In this document: piece by piece, positions 22,702 through 29,526 of the stretch
How the letters are laid out: every line of letters starts with the position of its first letter
How positions within the stretch are numbered: position 1 is the stretch's first letter
Source of the DNA: Candidatus Poseidoniales archaeon
GTDB lineage: Archaea; Thermoplasmatota; Poseidoniia; Poseidoniales; Thalassarchaeaceae
DNA: 34,467 nt
Assembly: GCA_012959435.1 (NCBI GenBank)
Contig: DUDF01000068.1
Span: 1-34,467 of the forward strand
Direction of reading: 5' to 3'
Program-made: the position numbers and the translations under genes
The notes under the pieces: model-generated
What the model was told of the DNA's origin: nothing
The model's database searches: none
Seen by the model: only the letters and a program-made list of their open reading frames with translations

Positions 22702-22753
22702 TTTCGTCCCGTCACCCTCAAGAGTGTTTGAGCCGCCGCTACTTTTCGGTGCA

Positions 22754-23701
22754 ATGATGCGAGACGGCGACGATTCCATCCCCGATGCTAAATCAGCACC
22801 GATGGTCATTGATGTTGAATTTGAGGAGCAAGAGGTACAAACTTCACCACCTAGAGAGTTCGGCCAAGCTGAAATTCGTGAACCTCTCAATCTCCCTAAA
22901 GCCCTACCTACACCAGAAGGTCGAGCCCGCGTAGTGACTGTAATCAACCAGAAAGGGGGAGTGGCAAAAACCACGACAGTCATCAACGTTGCAGCCCATT
23001 TAGCCATTCAAGGAGTCAAGGTGTTGGTTGTCGATTGTGATTCCCAAGGGAATTGTGCAACAGGGTTTGGAATTGATAAATCAAGAATTAGATATGGGAC
23101 TAGAACTCTAATGCTGACTCCAGAAGATTCAATCCGCGCCCGTCACGCAACGGGTGTTGAAAATCTCCATCTGATTGTAGCAGATCGCCAACTAGTTGGA
23201 ATTGAAGAAGAACTGATTTCACAACTTGGTAGAGAAAGAAGGCTGGCAGAAGGTTTGGAGCCATTACTACCATACTATGATTTGATTATGATAGATACCC
23301 CACCTTCACTGGGGCTTGTTAGCATCAATGCACTAGTCGCTTCTGACTCTGTTGTTATCCCTGTTCAAACCGAGTATTTCGCCCTAGAAGGATTAGCCCT
23401 CCTAGCCTCAACGATTCGCGAAATACGTCACCGCCTCAATCCGCGGTTAGGCGTGGATGCAGTGCTGTTGACAATGCACGCCCCTACTCTACTGAACGGA
23501 CAGGTTGCAGCACAAGTGAGGGAGACTTTCCCTGACCTAGTGGTTGACCCCCCTATTAGGAGAAACATTCGTTTGGCTGAAGCACCCAGTCACGGGACGC
23601 CAATTCATATTCACGCCCCAAAAAGTGCAGGTGGACAGGATTACCTCAACCTGTCAAATGCATTGATGAAAGTCTGGGGGTTTGGTGAAAAAGATGAGTA
23701 A
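22754..23701 (+). CDS. ParA/Soj-family partition ATPase
   Basis: A deviant-Walker ATPase closest to chromosomal Soj/ParA rather than MinD. With ATG 22754 it has 315 residues. The deviant Walker A is KGGVAKTTT (67-75), preceded by VVTVINQ. VDCDSQGNCATGFG, MIDTPPSLGLVSINAL, IPVQTEYFALEGL and RRNIRLAEAPSHGTPI are all Soj hallmarks. About 58 disordered, acidic/proline-rich residues precede the ATPase fold, which is unusual for Soj. An alternative start at 22649 adds 35 more Pro-rich residues and overlaps the SAP gene by 53 nt; no good ribosome site marks either. The gene overlaps its downstream neighbour by 8 nt, so the pair is translationally linked. Expected role: ATP-dependent dimerisation on DNA and positioning of cargo. 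Confidence 0.92.
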   Translation: MMRDGDDSIPDAKSAPMVIDVEFEEQEVQTSPPREFGQAEIREPLNLPKALPTPEGRARVVTVINQKGGVAKTTTVINVAAHLAIQGVKVLVVDCDSQGNCATGFGIDKSRIRYGTRTLMLTPEDSIRARHATGVENLHLIVADRQLVGIEEELISQLGRERRLAEGLEPLLPYYDLIMIDTPPSLGLVSINALVASDSVVIPVQTEYFALEGLALLASTIREIRHRLNPRLGVDAVLLTMHAPTLLNGQVAAQVRETFPDLVVDPPIRRNIRLAEAPSHGTPIHIHAPKSAGGQDYLNLSNALMKVWGFGEKDE

Positions 23702-24167
23702 AATCCCAAAAAATGGCGACCCCAAGAAGGGATTAGGTAGGGGGTTAGGCGACCTACTTGCTCAACATGATACTGATTTACCATTTCTTGGTGCTTATGG
23801 TGCCGCATCCGGTGAGCATGAGCATGGTTTACCTGCCTCTGCGGGTGAAGATGATTCTGAGCAGTTGTTGTTAGCGGTTGAGAGATTTCTAAGAACAACT
23901 TTGAAGGAAGCAGAAGTAGAAACTGGCGGGGAAGGAGTTTCAATTTCTGGATTCATCACTGCAAGCATCAGAAAAGAGGGTGGAATATCATTTACAATTA
24001 ATGGTTCAAACCTGCCTCTAGTTCCTTCTGACTTAGCAGCGCCTGGCATGATTGCTGGCAACCTTGCTGATGATAGGTCCAGCGCAGAAGTCACCATGTT
24101 GCAGTGGGGAATTGAATCACGACGTCTGCTAAGCAGAATGTGTGAGCATCATATGCTCACTCAATGA
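23694..24167 (+). CDS. Small ParA-partner candidate with ParB-type N-terminal motif
   Basis: 157 residues from ATG 23694, with GGTG 6 nt upstream; the start overlaps the parA stop by 8 nt. Residues 11-22 read KKGLGRGLGDLL, the hallmark N-terminus of ParB/Spo0J proteins (K-R/K-GLG-R/K-GL-x-AL/DLL), whose basic residue stimulates ParA ATPase. The rest is not ParB: no CTPase/nuclease-like box (GERRxRA), no HTH and no dimerisation domain. Instead there is an acidic, Ser/Gly linker followed by a compact domain of about 95 residues (LLLAVERFLRTTLKEAEVET to the C-terminus). I do not recognise that domain. It most likely replaces the DNA-binding or cargo-binding half of ParB. Convergent with the nitroreductase gene, overlapping 11 nt. 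Confidence 0.8.
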   Translation: MSKIPKNGDPKKGLGRGLGDLLAQHDTDLPFLGAYGAASGEHEHGLPASAGEDDSEQLLLAVERFLRTTLKEAEVETGGEGVSISGFITASIRKEGGISFTINGSNLPLVPSDLAAPGMIAGNLADDRSSAEVTMLQWGIESRRLLSRMCEHHMLTQ

Positions 24168-24858
24168 AATCTGATATTTCATCCAGCGCCTTGCGCTGTA
24201 GATTTGGGACTTCAGCTCCATCAGCAGGATAACCAACAGGCATCAGCAACATCGCTTTCTCATGTTCACCCCTGCCTAATATCTCACCGAGAAAACCCAT
24301 CGGTGAGGGTGTGTGAGTGAGTGTCACTAAACCCATATTATGGATTGCAGAAATGAACATTCCAGCCGCTATACCGCATGATTCTTGAGAGTAATAAGTG
24401 GGGGACCACTCTCCATTCTTCCTTTTTCTTTGAGTGTGGCGGAAAAGAACTACTAGCCAAGGTACATCGGTGATGTGCTCCTTCACATAGTCAGTACCTA
24501 AGGGCGCCAATACCTCCTCCCATTCGTCAGGTATTCTCTCTTCGTAGAATCGCTTCTCTTCAACTTCAGCAGCCTCGCGGATTTTTCTTTTTAAGCCAGG
24601 GTTTGATATTGCCACAAAGGTCCACGGTTGCAGGTGTGCACCAGATGGTGCTGTGCTTCCAGTCATGATTGCATTCTCAATCAATGAGCGTGAAACCGCA
24701 CGCGATGAAAAGTGCCGTGTCGTGCGCCGACTGCCCATCATCTCAAGAAATTCAGTTGATCGTAATTCCATGTCACTCACTGAAACTTCGTGAAAAACAA
24801 GCGGCACAAAACCCTCTTTGTGTTTGCCCATGAATTGGCCGAAGGCCTCATCAGCCAT
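24157..24858 (-). CDS. Nitroreductase-family flavoprotein, iodotyrosine-deiodinase-like
   Basis: FMN-dependent nitroreductase fold, 233 residues from ATG 24858, which overlaps the upstream peptidase stop by 1 nt as TGATG. Family markers are SRRTTRHFSS (phosphate/FMN binding), TAPSGAHLQPWTFV, YYSQESCGIAAGMFISAIHN and MPVGYPADGAEVPNLQRKAL. The last three align best with iodotyrosine deiodinase (IYD) rather than generic nitroreductases. The three IYD residues that hold the substrate zwitterion are kept with exact spacing: E101, Y105, K126 (steps of 4 and 21). Reductive dehalogenation or a related aromatic amino acid reduction is therefore plausible. No substrate context is given by the neighbours. 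The gene is coupled to a bleomycin hydrolase-type peptidase. Confidence 0.88.
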   Translation of the reverse strand: MADEAFGQFMGKHKEGFVPLVFHEVSVSDMELRSTEFLEMMGSRRTTRHFSSRAVSRSLIENAIMTGSTAPSGAHLQPWTFVAISNPGLKRKIREAAEVEEKRFYEERIPDEWEEVLAPLGTDYVKEHITDVPWLVVLFRHTQRKRKNGEWSPTYYSQESCGIAAGMFISAIHNMGLVTLTHTPSPMGFLGEILGRGEHEKAMLLMPVGYPADGAEVPNLQRKALDEISDFIE

Positions 24859-26219
24859 CAACGGTTCTCATCGTCGCTACCACAGTTAGAACAAGCAAGC
24901 GAGCCCATAGGGTCCCAAGCAGGAAGCACAACTGGTGTAGTATCAAGAGCCTTCAGCATCGCATCAGTGAGATACGATTTAGGCGCTGCAATCTCAAACA
25001 TATATTGGTCAAACCACGAGTCATTCATCGTGAAATACCCATCATCGCCAGAATCTTTTGCTCCCCATGAATTCTCAACCCGCCATTTGCGAACACCATT
25101 TTCATCAACATCAACACCAGTGAACAGCATTGCGTGAGTCATCAGCGAGTGATGGTAGTCCAATCTATCCTTCTTGTCTAGTCCGAATTCAACTCCATAC
25201 ATTTCTTCGAACTCAAACAGCTTAGCATCCCAAATTCCGAGTTTGCGGTGCATGTGTTTGCCGACATCACAACCCATCCAAACGGTGGTGCCATCTTCCA
25301 ATAATTTTCTAGTTACAGTTTTCATTTCTTCAATTGAAATATTCAGGTACTCAACAGGCGGTCCACCTACCACATTTTGCAGGAAATCAACGGTGTAAGT
25401 CTGCATCAAATCATTCCTTGGGTCATTCACAAGACAGACATAGTCATTGTAATCAATAGTCACAAATTCCTCTAAGAATTGCTGCGGTGTCATTGTACCT
25501 CGTGTCTGGAACTCGTTATCCTTATCTCTCCACGACCATTCAAATTCTGTTGGAGGAGTTCCTAGGTGGATGCAAAGCAGTCTCCAAACATCTTCCATTC
25601 GCTTATCTTTGTGCTCTCTTGCATTATCCTCTGAGCCACCGTCATCAATGATGCCACGTATCTCACTTGCAATTGAGCGCACAAGCAGGCGCAGGTTAGC
25701 GTTCATCCAGCGCGTAGAGGAAGAAGACTGAGATTCAGGGTAAGCCGATTTTGGTACCATTCCATGCTTGTTGATGACATTGATTGCCATGTTCCATTGG
25801 CCACCATCCTCACTTGGATTATCAAGAATGAATCCAATTGTTCGGTCATCCAAATCTCGGTCCGAGGTAGCAATCATCGCTTCCAAGTTGTGATTTGCTC
25901 GCTCAAATTTGTCCCAAAAATGCACATATGCTTGTGAAAACTCAAACTCTTTGATATTCATTTTCTCCATTGCACCAGGTCGCATTAGATTCAATACAGC
26001 AAATAGCCAACAGCGTCCACTAGCTTTCTGATTGGTTACTTTCCATTCATCAATCTTGGTAGAGAAGGTGAAATCGGTTGATGCAACAACCTCACGAGAA
26101 AGCGCAATTTCCTGAACCGTGGTTCGGGTCACAGCATTCTGAACTATTCTTGCATCCTTGTCAGCAGAGAACTCTTTTCGTAACCTATTGATTTCCTTAA
26201 TCGTCATTTCACCGGGCAT
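24858..26219 (-). CDS. Bleomycin hydrolase-type cysteine aminopeptidase (C1B)
   Basis: 453 residues; papain-fold peptidase of the bleomycin hydrolase/PepC family. Catalytic residues: C70 (NQKASGRCWLFA), H362 (SLMTHAMLFTG) and N383 (WRVENSWGAKD). Family motifs such as FSQAYVHFWDKFERANHNLE and GGQWNMAINVINKHG are intact. These enzymes are homohexameric aminopeptidases in which the C-terminus lies in the active-site cleft. Here the usual ending VVLPAWDPMGSLA is followed by 11 additional residues (CSNCGSDDENR) with a CxxC pair, which would have to be placed or trimmed. ATG at 26219 has GAGGT 7 nt upstream. Translation of the IYD-like gene is coupled to its stop codon. Confidence 0.94.
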   Translation of the reverse strand: MPGEMTIKEINRLRKEFSADKDARIVQNAVTRTTVQEIALSREVVASTDFTFSTKIDEWKVTNQKASGRCWLFAVLNLMRPGAMEKMNIKEFEFSQAYVHFWDKFERANHNLEAMIATSDRDLDDRTIGFILDNPSEDGGQWNMAINVINKHGMVPKSAYPESQSSSSTRWMNANLRLLVRSIASEIRGIIDDGGSEDNAREHKDKRMEDVWRLLCIHLGTPPTEFEWSWRDKDNEFQTRGTMTPQQFLEEFVTIDYNDYVCLVNDPRNDLMQTYTVDFLQNVVGGPPVEYLNISIEEMKTVTRKLLEDGTTVWMGCDVGKHMHRKLGIWDAKLFEFEEMYGVEFGLDKKDRLDYHHSLMTHAMLFTGVDVDENGVRKWRVENSWGAKDSGDDGYFTMNDSWFDQYMFEIAAPKSYLTDAMLKALDTTPVVLPAWDPMGSLACSNCGSDDENR

Positions 26220-26272
26220 TCAAACAACCTCGCTCAACCTCACGGTAACTCGGTCGGGTCTAAGTGATTGCT

Positions 26273-26308
26273 ACTATCAAAAACCAATATTCAATTGGGT
26301 TGGATAGT
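26273..26308 (-). terminator. Two-tier hairpin terminator after the PGF-CTERM gene
   Basis: CCAAT (26284-26288) pairs with ATTGG (26294-26298) around ATTCA, with ACTATC and GATAGT at 26273-26278 and 26303-26308 as an outer stem. Read on the minus strand, the inner hairpin is followed by TTTTT, as in an intrinsic terminator. It starts immediately after the stop codon at 26309, so it most likely ends that gene. The remainder of 26220-26308 holds nothing else that I recognise. Confidence 0.7.
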
Positions 26309-26875
26309 TCAATTATCCATTCTACGTACTGCAATAGCCATCATTCCAAGCACGCTGACAGTTGCAATCATTGTGAACCCTGGTAATCCACCACCATCAC
26401 AAGCATCTCCTCCGGATGTTTCTCCAGCAACCCAGCAGTCTGACCAAACCTTTCCACCCCAACCTACTTCGGGGTAAACTGATGAATTACCATCTGCATA
26501 TTCAAGTGTGATGCGATAATTGACGTACGAGTGATCTTCAACTGGTGTCATGGTTGTAACCCAAGTAGTACCTTCATCAGAGGAAGTCATATCTTCAGGA
26601 ACGGGTGCAAGACATACTCCGCTGTTGAGACAAACCTGCCATGTCCATGAAACACCGGTCACATTATTTTCTTGATTAAGTGTCACAGTAATGTCAAATT
26701 CTTCTCCATCACTTGACTCACTTGGGGTATTGATAGCCGAAATGGATGTTCCTTCAATATCCAAATCCTTGTTCACTCCGCCTTCACTTGCCATGACCAC
26801 AGGGACCAACAGCAGTGCGCAAAGAGCGAGTGCCAAACCTCTCTTCATGGTTATACGGGGGGCGACTTCCTTCAT
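26309..26875 (-). CDS. Exported surface protein with PGF-CTERM-like tail
   Basis: About 188 residues from ATG 26875 (GAGGT is 4 nt upstream; an inner ATG at 26848 would also keep the signal peptide). A signal peptide GLALALCALLLVPVVMASEG precedes about 135 exported residues with an immunoglobulin-like, two-cysteine beta-sandwich feel (FDITVTLNQENNVTGVSWTW, CLNSGVCLAPVPED, YRITLEYADGNSSVYP). The end, GLPGFTMIATVSVLGMMAIA then VRRMDN, has the PGF motif, a TM and a short basic tail, i.e. a PGF-CTERM-type archaeosortase signal. This implies processing and lipid attachment on the cell surface. N-glycosylation sites of type N-x-S/T are present (NVT, NSS). No archaeosortase gene is in the window. 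Function is unknown. Confidence 0.8.
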   Translation of the reverse strand: MKEVAPRITMKRGLALALCALLLVPVVMASEGGVNKDLDIEGTSISAINTPSESSDGEEFDITVTLNQENNVTGVSWTWQVCLNSGVCLAPVPEDMTSSDEGTTWVTTMTPVEDHSYVNYRITLEYADGNSSVYPEVGWGGKVWSDCWVAGETSGGDACDGGGLPGFTMIATVSVLGMMAIAVRRMDN

Positions 26876-26903
26876 CAAACCTCATGTTATCGGTTCAACC
26901 AAT

Positions 26904-27446
26904 TTACAGTTCTAGTTCCCACAACTCGTCCCCAACATAATGAATTGATTTTACTGCTTTACCAGAGGTTGCAGCAATCATATCAGCAGCACTAAGTGTC
27001 GCCCATCCAATCGCTAGCGGTTTGCCATGTTGCTGGTCACGAATCCAAATCAAGTCGCCTTCTTCTATTGAATCACAGGCAGAATGAATCCCTGCAGCCA
27101 TGCAGTCAGCACCATTCAGTAAGAATGGGATTGCACCATGGTCAACCTCGCACCATTTTCTTTCTGGAGACCAAGCCAAACATCCGCGCAGTGTTGGAAA
27201 TGCGATTCTTTCACCCTCATCATCAGGTAAAACTTCCATTGCCAAAGGAGATTTATCGACAATCAATAGTGACCATGGCCCATACTCCGCTTGCTCAAGA
27301 AAAGTAGAGGAGAAGTCAACCTCAAGAGCCAGAGGCTCGGTCAAGCGCCCAATCAAACCACGGATTTTTTTGTGCCGTACTGGCTTTCGTTGCTTCAACT
27401 TCCAATCCTTTGCCACAATTATTGGGGCTAGCACCTCGCCCTTCAA
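26904..27446 (-). CDS. PUA-domain protein, archaeal MCT-1/Tma20-like (COG2016)
   Basis: About 170-180 residues. The C-terminal PUA domain is typical: FPTLRGCLAW, VDHGAIPFLLNGADCMAAGI, GDLIWIRDQQHGKPLAIGWA and GKAVKSIHYVGDELWE. The N-terminal half (KKIRGLIGRLTEPL, WSLLIVDKSPLAMEV) fits the pre-PUA fold of MCT-1/DENR-type proteins, which act in ribosome recycling and re-initiation in eukaryotes; archaeal orthologs are presumed to assist the small subunit. The start is uncertain. The longest frame begins with TTG (27446); GTG at 27434 and 27416 are also possible. No ATG is available. The divergent 54-nt gap to the FAH gene carries no clear signals. Confidence 0.85.
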   Translation of the reverse strand: MKGEVLAPIIVAKDWKLKQRKPVRHKKIRGLIGRLTEPLALEVDFSSTFLEQAEYGPWSLLIVDKSPLAMEVLPDDEGERIAFPTLRGCLAWSPERKWCEVDHGAIPFLLNGADCMAAGIHSACDSIEEGDLIWIRDQQHGKPLAIGWATLSAADMIAATSGKAVKSIHYVGDELWELEL

Positions 27447-27500
27447 CCCTCGGCTTATTCAATGGGCTAACCTTGAGAACCACCACCTCCTGCCAAATCT

Positions 27501-28100
27501 ATGAACGGCGCTTGGGGGGTTAGGAGAAACTACCATGCACATGCAGAGGAGATGGGTGGGGTAGCACCTTCCACTCCCAAGTTTTTCTTCATGCCACCAA
27601 TAGCAATAGTTGAGGCAGATGAGGATGGCAGTGTTGTCATTGCTTTAGGAAACTCAGAAAATCAAATCGAACATGAGGTTGAGTTGGTCGTGCAACTTGG
27701 CAAGGAACTTAATCCCGTATTGATGGCTGTAGGGTGTGATACCACAGACCGCACCATTCAGGCTGTTGCGAAATCAAAGGGGACTTCATGGCTTGAGGCG
27801 AAAGGATTCCCTGGTGCGGCAGTTGTAGGTAGTTGGATTCCTTACATAGCGGGAGGTTACATCCTCGGACTTTCAGTAAATGGGAAACTCAGACAGAGTT
27901 CAAACACCTCATTGATGGTTCACTCTGTTGATACTTTGATAACAGCGCTCAGCGAAAAAGAGGATCTTTCAGAAGGTGACTTGATTTTTACCGGCACTCC
28001 AGCAGGAGTAGGTCCTCTAACACCTAGAGACAAAGTATCGGCATGGATGAAAAACGAATCCGGCGAAATCATCAGTCAATTTGACGGAATGTGTGAATAA
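27501..28100 (+). CDS. Fumarylacetoacetate hydrolase-family protein (FAHD1-like)
   Basis: 199 residues, the single-domain FAHD1/YcgM form. Landmarks are VRRNYHAHAEEMG (normally VGRNYxxH), the metal ligands of EHEVELVVQLG (two Glu) and D of VGCDTTDR, the catalytic Lys region EAKGFPGAAVVG, VNGKLRQSSNTSLM and FTGTPAGVGPL. FAHD1-type enzymes hydrolyse acylpyruvates and decarboxylate oxaloacetate; related members isomerise or hydrate catechol-derived acids. The substrate cannot be chosen from sequence. Arg replaces Gly in the usual GRNY motif. The ATG at 27501 lacks a visible Shine-Dalgarno sequence. The gene ends 1 nt before the convergent ACT gene. Confidence 0.88.
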   Translation: MNGAWGVRRNYHAHAEEMGGVAPSTPKFFFMPPIAIVEADEDGSVVIALGNSENQIEHEVELVVQLGKELNPVLMAVGCDTTDRTIQAVAKSKGTSWLEAKGFPGAAVVGSWIPYIAGGYILGLSVNGKLRQSSNTSLMVHSVDTLITALSEKEDLSEGDLIFTGTPAGVGPLTPRDKVSAWMKNESGEIISQFDGMCE

Positions 28101-28101
28101 A

Positions 28102-28497
28102 TCACGGCGGAACAGCTTCGTGAATGTTGAGCGTTTCGCGTGCTTTTACCGGGTCATCTACGCTGAATACCAGTTCGGTCTCTCCCCTGAACTTTGAAAG
28201 AATGTAAATTGAGTTGATATTTACTCCACCGTCAGCCAGACGGCGTGAAAATTGGGCGAGAACTCCTGGTTCGTCTGGCATTACCATTTTGAGTAGTTCT
28301 GAAACCTCGTAGTTGATTCCTAGTTTGTCAAGTACAATTTTGGTTTGAGGCACATGTTTGGTTACCAGTGCAACGTTTGGCGCGACTCTACCGATTGCAC
28401 AAATTGTTTCAATATTGATATTTCCTTCTGCTAATGCTTCGGTCACCATCGCTAGTGATCCTGGTGTATCGGGTAATTCCATGCTAATTTCCATCAT
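28102..28497 (-). CDS. Tandem ACT-domain protein
   Basis: 131 residues from ATG 28497 (a second ATG at 28494 is in frame), entirely two ACT domains. The first is MEISMELPDTPGSLAMVTEA with GNINIETICAIG, the second VMPDEPGVLAQFSRRLADGG with VNINSIYILSK and TELVFSVDDP. ACT pairs sense amino acids and regulate metabolic enzymes, or stand alone as regulators. Stand-alone double-ACT proteins occur in many archaea, with unknown ligand and target. There is a GAGG upstream. It is divergent from rps8e and shares a palindromic TATA region with it. Its ends are crisp; no linked enzyme is present. Confidence 0.85.
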   Translation of the reverse strand: MMEISMELPDTPGSLAMVTEALAEGNINIETICAIGRVAPNVALVTKHVPQTKIVLDKLGINYEVSELLKMVMPDEPGVLAQFSRRLADGGVNINSIYILSKFRGETELVFSVDDPVKARETLNIHEAVPP

Positions 28498-28531
28498 CCC
28501 TTTCGTCCTCAATTGTGGGGGCTAATATGGG

Positions 28532-28539
28532 TTATATAA
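28532..28539. promoter_or_regulatory. Symmetrical TATA box between ACT and rps8e genes
   Basis: TTATATAA is a perfect palindrome, 35 nt from the ACT start and about 78 nt from the rps8e start. For the ACT gene it gives a leader of about 10 nt, a good fit. The symmetry could allow initiation in both directions. Confidence 0.5.
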
Positions 28540-28573
28540 TCTCCAACGGCTGAACTACATGTTAATCGTGGCT

Positions 28574-28582
28574 TTCAAATAA
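28574..28582 (+). promoter_or_regulatory. TATA-like element for rps8e
   Basis: TTCAAATAA is centred 38 nt before the rps8e start. A transcription start about 25 nt downstream would give a short leader that still includes the GAGGG ribosome site at 28606-28610. The same TTCAAATA core precedes Sec61-beta. Confidence 0.4.
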
Positions 28583-28616
28583 GGGAAGTAGGTCGCCCGC
28601 ACCCCGAGGGATGATA

Positions 28617-29009
28617 ATGGCACACTGGCATGGTATCTCAAGACGCAAGCCAACAGGCGGTCGTTTGAAGCGGCCAAACCGCTACCGCGGTAAGCGTCGA
28701 ACCGAAATTGCATCTGAAAAACAGTTCGCTACAATCGGCACTCCACTTCGTAAAGTCTACCGTAAGCGCTCAGGCCTTAAGACAGTCAGAATCCTATCTG
28801 ATAACATTGTCAATGTTAACGACCCAAAGAAAGGCGTTACCAAGAAAGCCAACATGGTTACTGTGGTTGAAAGCCCCGCTGATGTCAACTATGTTCGTAG
28901 AAATATTATCACCAAGGGTGCAGTTGTTGATACTGATGCTGGTAAAGTCCGCCTCACTTCTCGCCCTGGTAAGGATGGCGTTCTAAACGGCGTCCTAATT
29001 GATGAGTGA
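28617..29009 (+). CDS. rps8e: Ribosomal protein S8e (eS8)
   Basis: 130 residues, highly basic. The family signature is complete: HGISRRKPTGGRLKR, then GKRRTEIASEK, RILSDNIVNVNDPKKGVTKK, VTVVESPADVNYVRRNIITK and GKVRLTSRPGKDGVLNGVL. ATG 28617 is chosen because GAGGG lies 6 nt upstream; ATG 28611 would abut that site. Archaeal and eukaryotic S8e is a small-subunit protein, absent from bacteria, which confirms an archaeal source. It precedes SRP19 by 54 nt on the same strand, and the two probably share a transcript. Confidence 0.98.
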   Translation: MAHWHGISRRKPTGGRLKRPNRYRGKRRTEIASEKQFATIGTPLRKVYRKRSGLKTVRILSDNIVNVNDPKKGVTKKANMVTVVESPADVNYVRRNIITKGAVVDTDAGKVRLTSRPGKDGVLNGVLIDE

Positions 29010-29015
29010 TTTCCC

Positions 29016-29033
29016 GTAGCCCTGATAGGGTAC
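29016..29033 (+). repeat. Hairpin between rps8e and SRP19
   Basis: GTA-G-CCCT and AGGGTAC form a stem with one bulged G and a 3-nt loop (GAT). There is no T-tract after it, so it is not a good terminator. It may be an RNA processing or stability element in the rps8e-SRP19 message. Confidence 0.35.
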
Positions 29034-29063
29034 GAGTTCCCCGACAAAAGTTGAGGGAGAGCC

Positions 29064-29510
29064 ATGACTGACCATAACCCGGACCGAATTGTGCTTTGGC
29101 CGGGATATTTCAACGTCAAACTTTCACGCACGCAGGGACGCCGAGTTTCAAAGGAATCAGCAGTATCTGACCCAACTCTTGACACGCTTGCTTTAGCGGC
29201 ACGAAATGTTGGATTGAGCAAGATGAAGCGAGAGGCTGATACTCAGCATCCAAAACGTGCATCACAGAAGGAAGGTCGCCTTTGGCTTTCAAAGAAAGAT
29301 TTGCAGACAACTCTTGGTACTACTTCCAAAGAAGCAGTAATGCAAACCATTGGCACCAAGTGGCGAGGCCAGCAACGTGAATTAAAGGAGCAAGAGATTG
29401 CTTCAAAACAAGCAGGTCCAAAGGCTGGAGACAAGCAAGCCCGCTCACAGCGTAAGCAGATTAAGTCAAAAGGTCCCAAGCGTCAAAAGAAGCAGAAATG
29501 GAAACTTTGA
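29064..29510 (+). CDS. srp19: Signal recognition particle 19 kDa protein (SRP19)
   Basis: Binds SRP RNA and primes it for SRP54. Residues 1-90 show the fold: RIVLWPGYFNVKLSRTQGRRV, the conserved WP and SRxxGRRV motifs, AARNVGLSKMKREADTQHPK and GRLWLSKKD. Archaeal SRP19 is usually 90-110 residues; this one has 148. The additional 50 residues (from about 98) are strongly basic and repetitive in K, Q and R (RSQRKQIKSKGPKRQKKQKW), like tails seen in eukaryotic SRP19. It probably contacts RNA. GAGGGAGA precedes the ATG by 4 nt. Convergent with the aminotransferase gene. Confidence 0.92.
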   Translation: MTDHNPDRIVLWPGYFNVKLSRTQGRRVSKESAVSDPTLDTLALAARNVGLSKMKREADTQHPKRASQKEGRLWLSKKDLQTTLGTTSKEAVMQTIGTKWRGQQRELKEQEIASKQAGPKAGDKQARSQRKQIKSKGPKRQKKQKWKL

Positions 29511-29526
29511 CTGAGTTTTCTCTATT

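Noticed and set aside
22649-22753. Upstream extension of parA to 22649
   Set aside because: It overlaps the SAP gene by 53 nt and has no ribosome site; not excluded, but less likely than 22754.
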